Shown: one piece after another, positions 58,701-64,000 of the stretch
How positions within the stretch are numbered: position 1 is the first letter of the stretch
Layout of the letters: the number at the start of each line of letters is the position of its first letter
NCBI GenBank assembly: GCA_013400975.1
Contig: WBMZ01011674.1
Span: forward strand, 1-64,000
Length of the DNA: 64,000 nucleotides
Source of the DNA: Atrichornis clamosus
Taxonomy: Eukaryota; Chordata; Aves; Passeriformes; Menuridae
Direction of reading: 5' to 3'
The notes under the pieces: model-generated
What the model saw: only the letters and a program-made list of their open reading frames with translations
Database searches by the model: none
What the model was told of the DNA's origin: nothing
Program-made: the position numbers and the translations under genes

Positions 58701-61078
58701 GGACCCTCTGGTTAACCAAGCTGGTAATGCATTACCTCATGTGTTTTTATAGTTCCAAAATTAATCTTTTTTTTACACATGTAGTTCTTTTTGACTGTTA
58801 AATATATTTCTTTGTTCTTGATATCAGGAGAGGGCTTGATGAGAAGCAGATGTTTGGATTATCAAGAGTTTGAATATCTTTCTATCTCTTATTCTTCTTT
58901 GTTTAGTTTTGTCTTTATCTTTTTTTGCAAATAATCCAGAGACTGAATGCAATATAAAAAGACTTCTCAGAAGTTTCTGGTACTTATTCTGCATGCAATC
59001 CCTTCTATAGTTTTTGTCTGAGTCTACTAATATTTGCTGCAGTTCACAGCTTGACAAATGCTGGGGAAAGTTTACTTTTGCTGTTCAGGCTGGTACACAC
59101 AGTTGCTTCAGACATGAGCAGTGTAAACCATGTCTGTCAGCTTTACTGCTTAATTTGGCAAAGAAGAGATTAATGTAAACAGGGGAATATTACAGAAATG
59201 GAAATAGGTAATAGTAGAAGAGATTGCTAGAAGTAATCAGCAAGTTCAGACTTGAAAAGATCTTATTTACACTGAAAAGAGATAGTGGTACTGACAGATT
59301 ATGGCAATGTTTCTTGACAGTGTGTGTATGTGAAAGGGAAAGGTTAGGTGCTGTAGGGCGAAAAAAAGGGGGTGCTTTCTTCCCAGTATGCAGGAATACA
59401 TAAATAAAACCACTTAATTTCATTATTCTGTAGCTGCAGGTTTGCGGACACCACTGGCAGTACCAGGACCATACCCTGCTCCGTTTGGAATGGTACCTCA
59501 TGCTGGCATGAATGGAGAGCTAACCAGTCCAGGGGCAGCCTATGCCAGTCTGCACAATATGTCACCCCAGATGAGTGCTGCTGCTGCTGCAGCTGCTGTG
59601 GTTGCCTATGGAAGATCTCCTATGGTAGGCCATACGTTGCATGCAATCTCAGTCCTGTGAGCTGTGGTTCACTGAGAAAAGCTGCATGCTTCATTTAGCA
59701 CTGCAGAATTCCCAAGTCATAACAGTGCCAGAGGCTTGACAGCTTCACTGCGTGCTTCGCTTTGCTGTGTGGCTGAAGAAACAAATTTGCACCTTGAAAA
59801 CAAAGAATCTCACTGTATTAATGTATGTTTTATTTTTGTTCTTCACCTTAATCAGTTCTTTAAGTGATGAATAAATGCCAAAATATTATTTTGTGCTGTA
59901 AATGAAAGGTAGTTTTGGTGGACAGAAGGTATTTCACTGTAGCTGTGGACATCTGCTTTTTTGTTGCTGAACAACATTTTTGTTCCACAGAGACATAACA
60001 AATTAATCTTGAAGCTTGTAAAAGTCTTTTTATCTGGGTCTTTGACCATGTATTTTGTTGGGGTTTTTTGTGGAAATCAACCTGAGAAGTCGGTTAGTAC
60101 CTCTCTTGGAGCTCTGTAATAAGATATGTTAAGAATAGTTGCTGTTGTGAGTGTAGTAAGTAAATGGAGCCTGGTAGTTGCACCGGCTGTCACACAAAGT
60201 AACCTAGGGGCCTGATTCTGCAAACACGTTGGCAGCTTTCTGCATATGCAAACTTACCTACTTGTAAATTTGCAAAATTGGATTTATGCTTGTCAACTTC
60301 TCATTATTATAGGTATGACTACTTTTTTCAAATTGGGCTTTCATGTGAAAATGTGCAAATTTTAAATAGCATACGCCCTCCTTCTAAAGCAGTAATGTTT
60401 ACTTCAGTGTAAGGTTCAGAAGAAAAACTAAGTCTTTTTGATTCAGAATTTCTGCTTGGATTATTTGATGTGCATACTTAGCATATAAAAATTCAGTGGA
60501 ATTGCAGTATGTAAAGAGAATATAGTGTAGACAAGCTGTAGACAAATTTGTTTGCACCCCACAACTGAGAAATCTCTCAGCTGATGGGCCCACACAGAAC
60601 ACTGTGGAGCCGGTGAGATCCTAGCTGGGACCTAAATCTGCTTTCCAGCACCACATTGTGCCAGCCTGAGTCTGTGGTAGCTTTCTCAGAGGTAAAGAGC
60701 TCTGGCATGGCTTCGTGCTGGCATACTATGGACTCTTAATTCCAGGGTTTAGACAAGCCTCTCATTCCCTGCTAGCAGGCACGGCATATGTTGTTGGTTT
60801 TCTGTTCGCATATGGATGCTTCTATCAGAGTGTGCTCAGGGAAAATGTCTTGGTTTAGCCCTCAGTGGAGGGTCATGTACTTATCTAATATGTGGGTAAA
60901 AGCCACCTTTTGGCTAAATACATAATATTTTTGGAGTGAAGAAAAGGGGCTTGCTGAATGAGAAATTCCAAGTGTGAGATTAATTCACTTTTTATTGTCA
61001 GGTTGGGTTTGATCCTCCTCCTCACATGAGAGTACCTGGAATCCCTCCAAATCTAGCAGGGATTCCTGGGGGAAAACC
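1715..61078 (+). CDS. TLE1: TLE1, Groucho-family transcriptional co-repressor (5' part, exons 1-14)
   Basis: The coding sequence is spread over 14 exons: 1715-1738, 2319-2419, 4008-4071, 4166-4210, 23092-23154, 24052-24126, 43752-43956, 44695-44711, 52705-52821, 55915-55968, 57593-57745, 58579-58723, 59434-59624 and 61002-61078. Phases join cleanly for 1331 nt. Groucho/TLE proteins are nuclear co-repressors without DNA-binding activity. They tetramerise through the N-terminal Q domain, are recruited by factors such as TCF/LEF, Hes, Runx and Pax, and contact histone deacetylases through the GP region. The order seen is Q (about 1-131), GP (132-199), CcN (200-268) and SP (269 on). The WD40 propeller needed for WRPW/eh1 peptide binding is outside the window; human TLE1 is 770 residues, so a bit over half is here. 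TLE1 rather than TLE3 or TLE4 is inferred from the N-terminus and the CcN sequence as I remember the family. Confidence 0.95.
1739..2318 (+). other. TLE1: TLE1 intron 1
   Basis: A short GC-rich intron of 580 bp, entirely inside the CpG island, with donor GTAAGT and acceptor ending CCATCGTGCCAG. It contains further G-rich runs, for example three GGG tracts at about 2143-2159. No gene or repeat was recognised. Its CpG content suggests it is part of the regulatory region. Confidence 0.9.
2319..2419 (+). CDS. TLE1: TLE1 coding exon 2 (residues 9-42, start of Q domain)
   Basis: The exon begins [20 protein letters not shown] and ends in the QYH stretch, two bases into codon 42 (AG|C, Ser). This is the first amphipathic, heptad-rich helix of the Q domain, which drives tetramerisation and binding to TCF/LEF-type factors. 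It is 101 nt, acceptor ...GCCAG, donor GTGAGC. The codons are strongly GC-biased, as expected inside the CpG island. Confidence 0.97.
2420..4007 (+). other. TLE1: TLE1 intron 2
   Basis: A 1,588-bp intron. Its first 300 bp are the tail of the CpG island and the rest is AT-rich and apparently unique. No repeat or ORF of note was recognised. The acceptor is CTATTTTGTAG. Confidence 0.9.
4008..4071 (+). CDS. TLE1: TLE1 coding exon 3 (residues 42-63, Q domain)
   Basis: A 64-nt exon encoding [20 protein letters not shown] and a final Met, after completing Ser42. It continues the coiled-coil-like helix of the Q domain, with leucines and charged residues in heptad spacing. The donor is GTAAGT. This segment is nearly invariant across the Groucho family, so it supports family but not paralogue identity. 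Confidence 0.97.
4072..4165 (+). other. TLE1: TLE1 intron 3 (short)
   Basis: At 94 bp this is the shortest intron in the window, near the practical minimum for vertebrates. It has a T-rich tract and acceptor TTTGTTTGCAG. Exons 3 and 4 are probably recognised as a pair across this intron. Confidence 0.95.
4166..4210 (+). CDS. TLE1: TLE1 coding exon 4 (residues 64-78, Q domain)
   Basis: A 45-nt in-frame exon (phase 0 to 0) encoding [15 protein letters not shown], between the two amphipathic helices of the Q domain. The donor is GTAAGA. It is a symmetric microexon, and the 18.9-kb intron 4 follows it. Confidence 0.97.
4475..4575 (+). repeat. T/G-rich low-complexity tract
   Basis: About 100 bp consists almost wholly of T with G runs, such as GGTGGGGGG followed by TTTTTTTTGTTTG and TGTGTGTG. 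Similar tracts recur in this window near 27.53, 34.75, 49.35 and 54.79 kb. Several carry the Ts on the transcribed-sense strand. Confidence 0.75.
6150..6480. promoter_or_regulatory. Candidate noncoding regulatory block in intron 4
   Basis: This stretch is moderately GC, non-repetitive and free of low-complexity tracts. It includes TGACGTC-like (6255-6261, CRE-like) sequence and a short inverted repeat TGCTGG/CCAGCA around 6302-6320. The look is that of a conserved noncoding element, but conservation cannot be assessed from one sequence. Confidence 0.2.
9490..9880 (-). mobile_element. Decayed CR1 LINE fragment (antisense)
   Basis: On the + strand the sequence follows the reverse-complement CR1 3' region. 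Successive recognisable pieces are TATTGTGAAGAATTTTATCC, CTTGTATTGTGCACCTCTAA, GATCATCTTACTGGTGTCAC and a GGGGACCAGAA piece. Many indels and substitutions show it is old. CR1 is the main avian LINE. No functional ORF remains. The boundaries are approximate and the subfamily is not assigned. Confidence 0.62.
10120..10390 (-). mobile_element. Probable ancient CR1/L3-like LINE remnant (antisense)
   Basis: Pieces such as GGTTGAGCAGTCCCAG, TTTGATCATTTTCTTTGC, ATAAGGGAACTAGAACTGCA and GGTGAACCAGAGATTTGTAT appear in the order expected of an old antisense CR1/L3 element. Divergence is high, so the assignment rests on a recalled consensus and would need a repeat search. Confidence 0.4.
13105..13380 (-). 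mobile_element. Probable ancient CR1/L3-like LINE remnant (antisense)
   Basis: CTTACGTTCAACTTCTGATC, CTCTGTGACCAAGAGACTCC, TGTCTAGGC and later CAGCTTGAAACTCTCTGCAA follow the order of an antisense CR1/L3 reverse-transcriptase 3' portion, with many changes. It may belong to the same element as the remnant near 10.1 kb, or to a separate old insertion. Confidence 0.42.
13444..13459 (+). repeat. A16 homopolymer
   Basis: An uninterrupted run of 16 A in intron 4. No SINE body or target-site duplication was recognised next to it. Confidence 0.9.
19200..19600. promoter_or_regulatory. Candidate noncoding regulatory block in intron 4
   Basis: AT-rich, non-repetitive DNA with a palindromic ATTTGCAAAT at 19525-19534, which resembles POU-octamer or C/EBP half-sites. 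Several TTAATT-type homeodomain cores lie nearby. It could be a conserved noncoding element; this is inference from texture and motifs only. Confidence 0.2.
20755..20880. promoter_or_regulatory. Candidate element with a palindromic E-box
   Basis: ATCACGTGAT at 20804-20813 is a perfect 10-bp palindrome matching the TCACGTGA core bound by MITF/TFE and USF proteins. It lies next to CTAATTAG and GATAATTATC homeodomain/GATA-like motifs. The motifs are seen; function is inferred. Confidence 0.22.
23092..23154 (+). CDS. TLE1: TLE1 coding exon 5 (residues 79-99, Q domain)
   Basis: A 63-nt in-frame exon encoding [20 protein letters not shown] plus Glu. It is the start of the second amphipathic helix of the Q domain. 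Thr79, Ala82 and Thr87 fit TLE1; TLE4 has A, V and A at these positions as I recall. The acceptor is TTCCTCTGTAG and the donor GTAAGT. Confidence 0.97.
23155..24051 (+). other. TLE1: TLE1 intron 5
   Basis: An 897-bp AT-rich intron ending TCTTCTTTTAATAG. No repeat, RNA gene or open frame of note was recognised. Confidence 0.9.
24052..24126 (+). CDS. TLE1: TLE1 coding exon 6 (residues 100-124, end of Q domain)
   Basis: A 75-nt in-frame exon encoding [20 protein letters not shown] followed by NAIIG. The glutamine and heptad pattern is the C-terminal half of the Q-domain tetramerisation helix. The donor is GTACGT. Exons 3-6 are nearly invariant in the family and set apart the Groucho Q domain from other coiled coils. 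Confidence 0.97.
24830..25480. promoter_or_regulatory. Candidate conserved noncoding element in intron 6
   Basis: About 650 bp of unique AT-rich sequence dense in developmental-factor-like motifs. TTTGCATAAACA around 25,313-25,324 looks like a POU octamer next to a FOX core, with TGTTAATTGC near 24,883 and TTTGCTAATC near 25,388. No repeat is recognisable. TLE loci are developmental regulators, whose introns often hold enhancers. Conservation is not testable here. Confidence 0.28.
32163..32219 (+). ncRNA. 57-nt miRNA-like hairpin (candidate)
   Basis: The arms 32163-32188 and 32196-32219 form about 22 Watson-Crick pairs, with two T.T mismatches, one 2-nt bulge and a 7-nt loop. The apical 8 bp (GCCCTGCA/TGCAGGGC) are perfect. 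The stem is long enough for a Drosha/Dicer-type precursor but the loop is short. Alternatives are a palindromic relic of a non-autonomous DNA transposon, or chance. No known miRNA family was recognised. Confidence 0.3.
32990..34145 (-). mobile_element. CR1 LINE, 5'-truncated, antisense, with 3' end
   Basis: The + strand begins AGAATCATAAAGAATGG, the reverse complement of the CR1 octamer-type 3' end. It continues for about 1.15 kb through the C-terminal part of the reverse-transcriptase ORF. Minus-strand pieces read [20 protein letters not shown] and [14 protein letters not shown], which are typical of CR1 ORF2. The frame is broken several times, so it is a dead copy. CR1 elements move by target-primed reverse transcription and are usually 5'-truncated like this one. 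Confidence 0.9.
34746..34830 (+). repeat. T-rich low-complexity tract with G spacers
   Basis: About 85 bp of T runs broken by G or C (TTTTTTCTTGTTTTTTTTTAG, GGGTTTTTTT, TTTTGTTTGTTTTG). It does not look like the poly(A) tail of a recognisable SINE. Confidence 0.7.
36080..36563 (+). mobile_element. CR1 LINE fragment, sense orientation
   Basis: The sequence follows the sense strand of CR1 ORF2 C-terminus and 3' end. A frame at 36213-36497 includes [13 protein letters not shown] and [12 protein letters not shown], and the element ends GCATTCTGTGATTCTG. A piece resembling the RT SGxPQG region near 36,100 suggests an internal deletion. It shares a 36-nt identical run with the antisense copy at 33 kb. 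No intact ORF. Confidence 0.85.
36568..37350 (-). mobile_element. CR1 LINE fragment, antisense, tail-to-tail with the preceding copy
   Basis: It begins CCAGAATCATGGAATTGG, the reverse complement of a CR1 3' end, 4 bp after the sense copy ends. Minus-strand frames carry the RT C-terminal pieces [20 protein letters not shown] and [20 protein letters not shown]. The frame is interrupted, and a stretch near 36,840-36,930 does not look like CR1. It belongs to a different subfamily from its neighbour, judged by sequence. Confidence 0.87.
37588..38715 (-). mobile_element. CR1 LINE fragment, antisense
   Basis: It starts TTAGAATGGTTTGGATTGGA and runs through GGGACACCTTCCACTAGACC and CCCCATCCAACCTGACTTTG into RT-derived sequence, ending near GTCACTCTTGTAGAAG. 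These are the usual landmarks of a bird CR1 read in reverse. It is broken by many indels. It sits about 240 bp from the previous copy, making a nested or clustered CR1 block of about 5.7 kb. Confidence 0.85.
41160..41400. promoter_or_regulatory. Candidate noncoding regulatory block in intron 6
   Basis: Unique sequence with GTGGATTAACTTG, TTTGCTAATTAACCC and ATATGCTAATTTGAG, all homeodomain/POU-like motifs within 250 bp. It lies between CR1-free stretches. This is an inference from motif density only. Confidence 0.2.
43752..43956 (+). CDS. TLE1: TLE1 coding exon 7 (residues 125-193, GP region)
   Basis: A 205-nt exon starting [20 protein letters not shown] and continuing through the Gly/Pro-rich GP region to [12 protein letters not shown] and the first base of codon 193. 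The GP region recruits histone deacetylase activity and follows the Q domain in all Groucho proteins. The acceptor is weak (CCGCTGGGAACAG) and is followed by CAGCAGCAG, a tandem NAGNAG context; three glutamines match other TLE1 sequences, supporting 43752. The donor is G|GTGAGA. Confidence 0.97.
43957..44694 (+). other. TLE1: TLE1 intron 7, possible alternative 3' UTR
   Basis: A 738-bp intron. Read-through from exon 7 gives eight extra residues and a stop at 43980-43982. AT-rich DNA with two AATAAA hexamers follows, and the second one has good auxiliary elements. The intron could serve as a terminal exon for a short isoform. The acceptor of exon 8 is GCGGGAGCAG. Confidence 0.8.
44471..44609 (+). 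promoter_or_regulatory. TLE1: Candidate intronic poly(A) signal region
   Basis: AATAAA occurs at 44471-44476 and 44571-44576. The second has TGTA (CFIm-type) motifs at 44522 and 44542 upstream and a GT-rich element, TGTTTGCGGCTTGTGTTCT, at 44591-44609 downstream. This is the standard vertebrate arrangement for cleavage and polyadenylation. Use of the site is inferred and needs 3'-end data. Confidence 0.5.
44695..44711 (+). CDS. TLE1: TLE1 coding exon 8 (17-nt microexon, residues 193-198)
   Basis: Seventeen nucleotides between GCAG and GTAAGT complete Asp193 and encode REPGT. DREPGT at this point is a TLE1 hallmark as I recall it, and TLE4 differs here. The exon enters in phase 1 and leaves in phase 0, so exons 7 and 8 together are 222 nt and could be skipped without a frameshift, whereas neither could be skipped alone. 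Confidence 0.93.
49353..49400 (+). repeat. T/G low-complexity tract
   Basis: T10 followed directly by G7, then GTGTTTTTTTGTTTGTTTTTTG. It resembles the other T/G tracts in the window. Confidence 0.7.
51770..52500. promoter_or_regulatory. Candidate conserved noncoding element upstream of exon 9
   Basis: Unique sequence with TTGCATATGCTAATCC (POU-like) near 51,818-51,833, AACAATTGATTAC (SOX/homeodomain-like) near 52,203, GACTAATCAATCAGA with the PBX/HOX-type core ATCAATCA at 52342-52349, and AATTAATTAG near 52,452. This is the most motif-dense noncoding stretch in the window. Function and conservation are inferred. Confidence 0.3.
52705..52821 (+). CDS. TLE1: TLE1 coding exon 9 (residues 199-237, CcN region with NLS)
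   Basis: A 117-nt in-frame exon encoding [20 protein letters not shown] through [17 protein letters not shown] at residues 225-228 is the nuclear localisation signal of TLE1 at exactly the expected position, which confirms the upstream exon count. The SSDKRR and EYAND spellings differ slightly from the human GTDKRR and EFSND that I recall. The acceptor is TTTTGTCTTTACAG and the donor GTAAGC. Confidence 0.97.
53381..53400. promoter_or_regulatory. Everted repeat ER6 of GGTTCA
   Basis: TGAACC at 53382-53387 and GGTTCA at 53394-53399 are separated by 6 nt and form a perfect everted repeat. ER6 elements of this half-site class bind RXR heterodimers with VDR, PXR or CAR. It also reads as an 8-bp stem with a 4-nt loop. 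Binding is inferred. Confidence 0.3.
54787..54896 (+). repeat. T/G-rich low-complexity tract
   Basis: About 110 bp of TTTTGGGGGTTTTTTT and TTTTTTGGGTG-type sequence ending in TTTTGTTTTGTTTTTT. Four GGG or longer runs are spaced too widely for a canonical G-quadruplex. Confidence 0.75.
55915..55968 (+). CDS. TLE1: TLE1 coding exon 10 (residues 238-255, CK2 site)
   Basis: A 54-nt in-frame exon encoding [18 protein letters not shown]. Ser239 in the SDGD acidic context is the conserved casein kinase 2 site of the CcN region, linked in this family to nuclear association and repression strength. The donor is GTAACT, weaker than its neighbours. Confidence 0.97.
55969..57592 (+). other. TLE1: TLE1 intron 10
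   Basis: A 1,624-bp AT-rich intron with a short CR1 3'-end fragment at about 57,060-57,128. The rest appears unique. It ends CTTCCCATTATTCTAG. Confidence 0.9.
57060..57128 (+). mobile_element. CR1 LINE 3'-end fragment, sense
   Basis: GAGTTGGACTCAATGATCCT and TGTGGGTCTCTTCCAACTCA followed by AAATATTTTGTGAAATCTGTGAAATC match the extreme 3' end of CR1, including the short terminal octamer-like repeats. Only about 70 bp is recognisable. Confidence 0.78.
57593..57745 (+). CDS. TLE1: TLE1 coding exon 11 (residues 256-306, CcN/SP regions)
   Basis: A 153-nt in-frame exon beginning [20 protein letters not shown] and ending SLKSKEMGL. It contains three Ser-Pro motifs (S259, S263, S267), CDK/MAPK-type phosphoacceptors at the CcN-SP boundary, then a serine-rich stretch of the SP region. 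Thr265 replaces the alanine I recall in mammals. The donor is GTAGGT. Confidence 0.97.
57746..58578 (+). other. TLE1: TLE1 intron 11
   Basis: An 833-bp AT-rich intron with no recognised repeat or RNA gene. The acceptor TTTAATGATACCAG has an interrupted pyrimidine tract. Confidence 0.9.
58579..58723 (+). CDS. TLE1: TLE1 coding exon 12 (residues 307-355, SP region)
   Basis: A 145-nt exon starting [20 protein letters not shown] and ending DPLVNQA, then one base of codon 355. It is rich in Thr-Pro and Ser-Pro, the defining feature of the SP region and a target of proline-directed kinases that attenuate repression. GDV replaces the SDM I recall in human TLE1. The donor is GTAATG. Confidence 0.97.
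58724..59433 (+). other. TLE1: TLE1 intron 12
   Basis: A 710-bp intron ending TTTCATTATTCTGTAG. No recognised repeat or gene; a short GTGTGTATGTG run lies near 59,321-59,331. Confidence 0.9.
59434..59624 (+). CDS. TLE1: TLE1 coding exon 13 (residues 355-418, SP region)
   Basis: A 191-nt exon encoding [20 protein letters not shown] through SPQMS, seven alanines (59577-59597), VVAYGRSPM. The Pro-rich stretch and polyalanine tract are typical of the TLE SP region. The ATG at its end is followed by donor GTAGGC, and the next exon restores VGFDPPP, which confirms the junction. TLE4 has a longer alanine run as I recall. Confidence 0.97.
59625..61001 (+). other. TLE1: TLE1 intron 13
   Basis: A 1,377-bp AT-rich intron. 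Read-through from exon 13 meets a stop at 59658-59660, and an AATAAA lies at 59870-59875. No repeat was recognised. The acceptor is TTTTTATTGTCAG. Confidence 0.88.
61002..61078 (+). CDS. TLE1: TLE1 coding exon 14 (residues 419-444, end of SP region)
   Basis: A 77-nt exon encoding [20 protein letters not shown] and IPGGK, ending two bases into codon 444 (CC|N, Pro). It is followed by donor GTAAGT. The next expected exon, AYSFHV and the WD40 lead-in, is not in the remaining sequence. The segment is strongly conserved; Gly431 replaces the threonine I recall in human TLE1. Confidence 0.96.
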
Positions 61079-64000
61079 GTAAGTAACATTTAACATTTTG
61101 GTAACATCTGTAATATCTAGACAGAACGAAGTTATATTATGCCAGTGAACAAGGATTTCGAAGGGGATAGTGTCTGGTTGTTTTTAAAAGGGTATTTTGG
61201 ACTTCTCTTGGTAAAACCTGCAGCGTAAAAGTTCTCAAATGGTAGTTGCCATATCCCAAAAGAGATGCATGTATATCTATTTCCAGGGTAGAGCAGTTGA
61301 AGGTATACTCTAAGGTTTTTTAATTTCATCCTTTCTGGGGAAAGTTACGGGCGCTACAGTCTGGGAGATAGTGGTAAAATGTGTTAGATAAAAACATTGA
61401 AACCAAACTTTGCACTACACTGAGGATAAATATGTAGTGCAAACTTGCAGACTCCTTGTCTGGCACTTTTTTTTTAGGCACTGAAGTCTGCACCTGATGA
61501 CAGTGGGTATCTGAAGCAGTTACTTTAGCAACAGATTACACACCTTGCATAATGGAGCAAGCTATTTAGAGCTTTTGTATGAGTGCGGCTAGAGTACAAA
61601 AGGATGATGAAGCAGTTGAAGAGCAGGTGGTACATAGATGTAGAAGATTTTTCACAATAGGTTCTTTTTATTTAAAAATTTTAGTTATTGATGAAGCAGC
61701 TGTTAAATAAAATACTTCTGTGATGCTTTGACTTGTTGCAGTAAACTCACCAGCACACATCAAATTTTTCAGTAATTTGGCTTTGGTAAACCACTGACCC
61801 TGAACTTACCCATGTGCAGCAGACTCATGAGCATGTATGACCTCTTTAAAATATGCAATTATATTTTACGTATTTCTGCACAAGTGGTCTATGCAGGTAC
61901 TAACAAAGCAAATTTAACTCAGCTGGTTTTCTGCAGGAAATGGGAAAGAGACAATTATAACAGGATTTTCAGTGCTCTGAAAATGAGCTGAACTGTTAGA
62001 ACCTGTTCTTTGTTCACTCTTGGCAGTCAGTTCTGACTTCTCTTTCAAGAGCAACTTGCAGTTAGTTTTCCTCTACCTAGGTACTTACATAATTTTGAAG
62101 GACACTTAATGCTTTGCACTTTCTGTGCTGGATGTTCATCTCACATAATGTCTATTTACCACTCTTTGTTTAATTTTTGTTTTTGCAGTTTCACGAAAAA
62201 TTTAGAAACTAGTACTTTTAGGGTGCTGTCCAAGTTATAAGACAGGCTGTGGTGAAAGTTATATACTCACATATTTCTGTTTGCTTTCATTTTGGACTCT
62301 TGTTACTAACAAGTGATATTTTGTAATGTCAGTCTTGCAAACATCCTTAAAAGGATACCAGACTATAGGCAAAAAAGTGTGCATTTTCTTCTGATCTTTT
62401 CCTGTAACAGTAGGAAAGCAGCAGACTTAATTTGGAAAGCCATCCTGAATGTGTTTTTGTTATTATCCACCATGCTTCTGAGAACAGGTTTAGCTATCTG
62501 TTGGCAGTGTGAGAAACATGTTAAGTATTGGTTTTACTTAAAGTTTGTGGTTTGTTGACAAGACTACTGAAGTGATGAGGGCTCAATGATTTGATGTTGT
62601 GTATTAAATGGTGGTGTATTTAAATTCAATGCAGTAAGGACCAGGCTTTGTTCTCAAAACTCAGACTCATTCTTGCTGACTCTAATAGAATTTGGCATAC
62701 TTACAAAAAATGCTTTTGGAAATTGCATAATCCAGTGGCTATAAGTTTCTACTTTTAAACAAGTATATTCATAAGCTTTCAATGACTTCATTACTAATAC
62801 CTTGCAATATTTTATATTGTAAGCTATGAAAATTTATTTTTGTTCAATCAGAAATTTTCTGTGGCTGAGTTCTGGTTGTTAGACTGTTCAAAATAAAAGG
62901 ACAGTGTATTTATACTGCCCTATTTTGTATCCTGGTAATTTAGCTAAATTACTTTCTAGAGGGGTGGGTTGTGTGTGTGACTGGGGTTTTTAAAGTGTTT
63001 TTACCACTTCATTCACACTGCTTCGTATACTGCCTGCTTTGATACATACTCCCTAGTCTCCGCTTGATTTAATGTGTTCTGCAATGTTTGGGGTTTTGTC
63101 TGGTCAGGTTACTTGAACATTTCTTCTAAAATTTCTTCTTTGCTTATCTTAGTGAGGCAAGCCTAAATTCCATAAACTCATCTGTTAGCTTTCCATTGAC
63201 AGCTTTAGAACAATCTCATGTTTTAGTCTTCATTGGCTAGATGCTCTCTGCTATTTGCAGCATCTTTGAGTATCTCACCTACTTTAGGTTTGTCTCCTGT
63301 ATTTTCTGTACGGAGCAGATATAGTCGTGCAAACCAGTGAAGTACACCTTGTCTATTTTCAGTCAGCCTTTCTTAGCATGCAGTTAAGGTTTCACATTGA
63401 ATTTATTTTATTAGATGTGAAGTTTTAGTGAGTCTTGTTGCAAGCGGTACAGAGAATTTTCAAATTAAACTATTGAATCCCCACTTAAATGTGTATGCTC
63501 AAGGCTGAACATTTTTTATCAATGGTTATCCTTGTACTGTTTTTTCATCCAAGAGAAAATTCAATTCCCTTCTTTCTAAAGGACAGACACTTCTGATAGC
63601 ACCCAGGTTTTGTTAACCCTTGTGTGTTCCGAGATCTGTTAATAACCAGCTTCTTAGAAAAATTGGTAGCCTGTTAAGAACCTGCTTGGAGATGGACATG
63701 TGATGTCTGAGTTCTGCATTCTGTTGTTTTGATGCATTTAACTGTGCCCTGGACTGCAAGTTTTTGGTGTGCTACTGTAATAATTTTATTTTGCTTTGCA
63801 TAGGCTTTCTAGCAAGGTAGATATTTAGCTTTTAGTCTTCTAGAGCTGCTAAATTAAGATTCCTATGGATTTCTGGTTGACATGAGCCATGCCTTCTAAT
63901 AGTCAGATTGTGGATTAACACAGATTTTTAAGATTAGAGGTAAGAGTTATGTCCACAGTATTGCTTCCCTGATGTCTAAAATTGTGAATTAATGGTAGTA
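61079..64000 (+). other. TLE1: TLE1 intron 14 (partial, runs off the window)
   Basis: At least 2.9 kb of AT-rich DNA with no recognised exon, transposon or RNA gene. The downstream exons for the WD40 propeller must lie beyond 64,000. Confidence 0.88.

Noticed and set aside
1715..61078. Assignment to TLE4 or TLE3 instead of TLE1
   Set aside because: The MFPQSRHP start, the DREPGT microexon, KKRKVDDKD and the [16 protein letters not shown] segment fit TLE1 as I recall the paralogues. A protein alignment would confirm it.
1..64000. CRISPR arrays, operons, tRNA/rRNA genes, phage or plasmid functions
   Set aside because: None seen. The window has vertebrate intron-exon structure and avian LINEs throughout.

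Overview
The window is vertebrate nuclear DNA, almost certainly from a bird. It has a CpG island, GT-AG introns up to about 19.6 kb, and several CR1-type LINE fragments with the octamer-like 3' ends typical of avian genomes. There are no operons, phage genes, CRISPR arrays or bacterial features.

One gene explains all the protein-coding evidence. It is the 5' part of TLE1, a Groucho/TLE transcriptional co-repressor, on the + strand. Fourteen coding exons run from the start codon at 1715 to 61078. Every splice site is GT-AG and every codon phase joins correctly, giving 1331 coding nt (443 complete residues plus two bases of the next codon). They encode the Q tetramerisation domain, the GP region, the CcN region with its nuclear localisation signal and CK2/CDK-type sites, and most of the SP region. 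The C-terminal WD40 propeller lies beyond the right edge. The N-terminus (MFPQSRHP), the DREPGT microexon and the KKRKVDDKD stretch favour TLE1 over TLE3 and TLE4. In birds the TLE1/TLE4 region of human 9q21 is expected on the Z chromosome, but that is background knowledge and not visible here.

Layout: 1-2.7 kb, CpG island with promoter, putative long GC-rich leader and exons 1-2; 4.0-4.2 kb, exons 3-4; 4.2-23.1 kb, intron 4 (old CR1 remnants and non-repetitive AT-rich DNA); 23.1-24.1 kb, exons 5-6; 24.1-43.75 kb, intron 6 (a cluster of four CR1 copies between 33 and 38.7 kb, and a strong 57-nt hairpin near 32.2 kb); 43.75-44.7 kb, exon 7 and a 17-nt exon 8; 44.7-52.7 kb, intron 8; 52.7-61.1 kb, exons 9-14; then intron 14 to the end.

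I found no undescribed multi-gene system. The observation most worth following is a well-formed poly(A) signal just after exon 7. Read-through there would encode a 200-residue Q+GP protein resembling TLE5/AES, a short Groucho form usually regarded as a modulator of the long forms. Other leads are the 57-nt miRNA-like hairpin, inverted CR1 pairs that could form intronic dsRNA, a perfect ER6 nuclear-receptor-like element, candidate conserved noncoding blocks, and an unexplained strand-asymmetric block at 28.5-30.6 kb.
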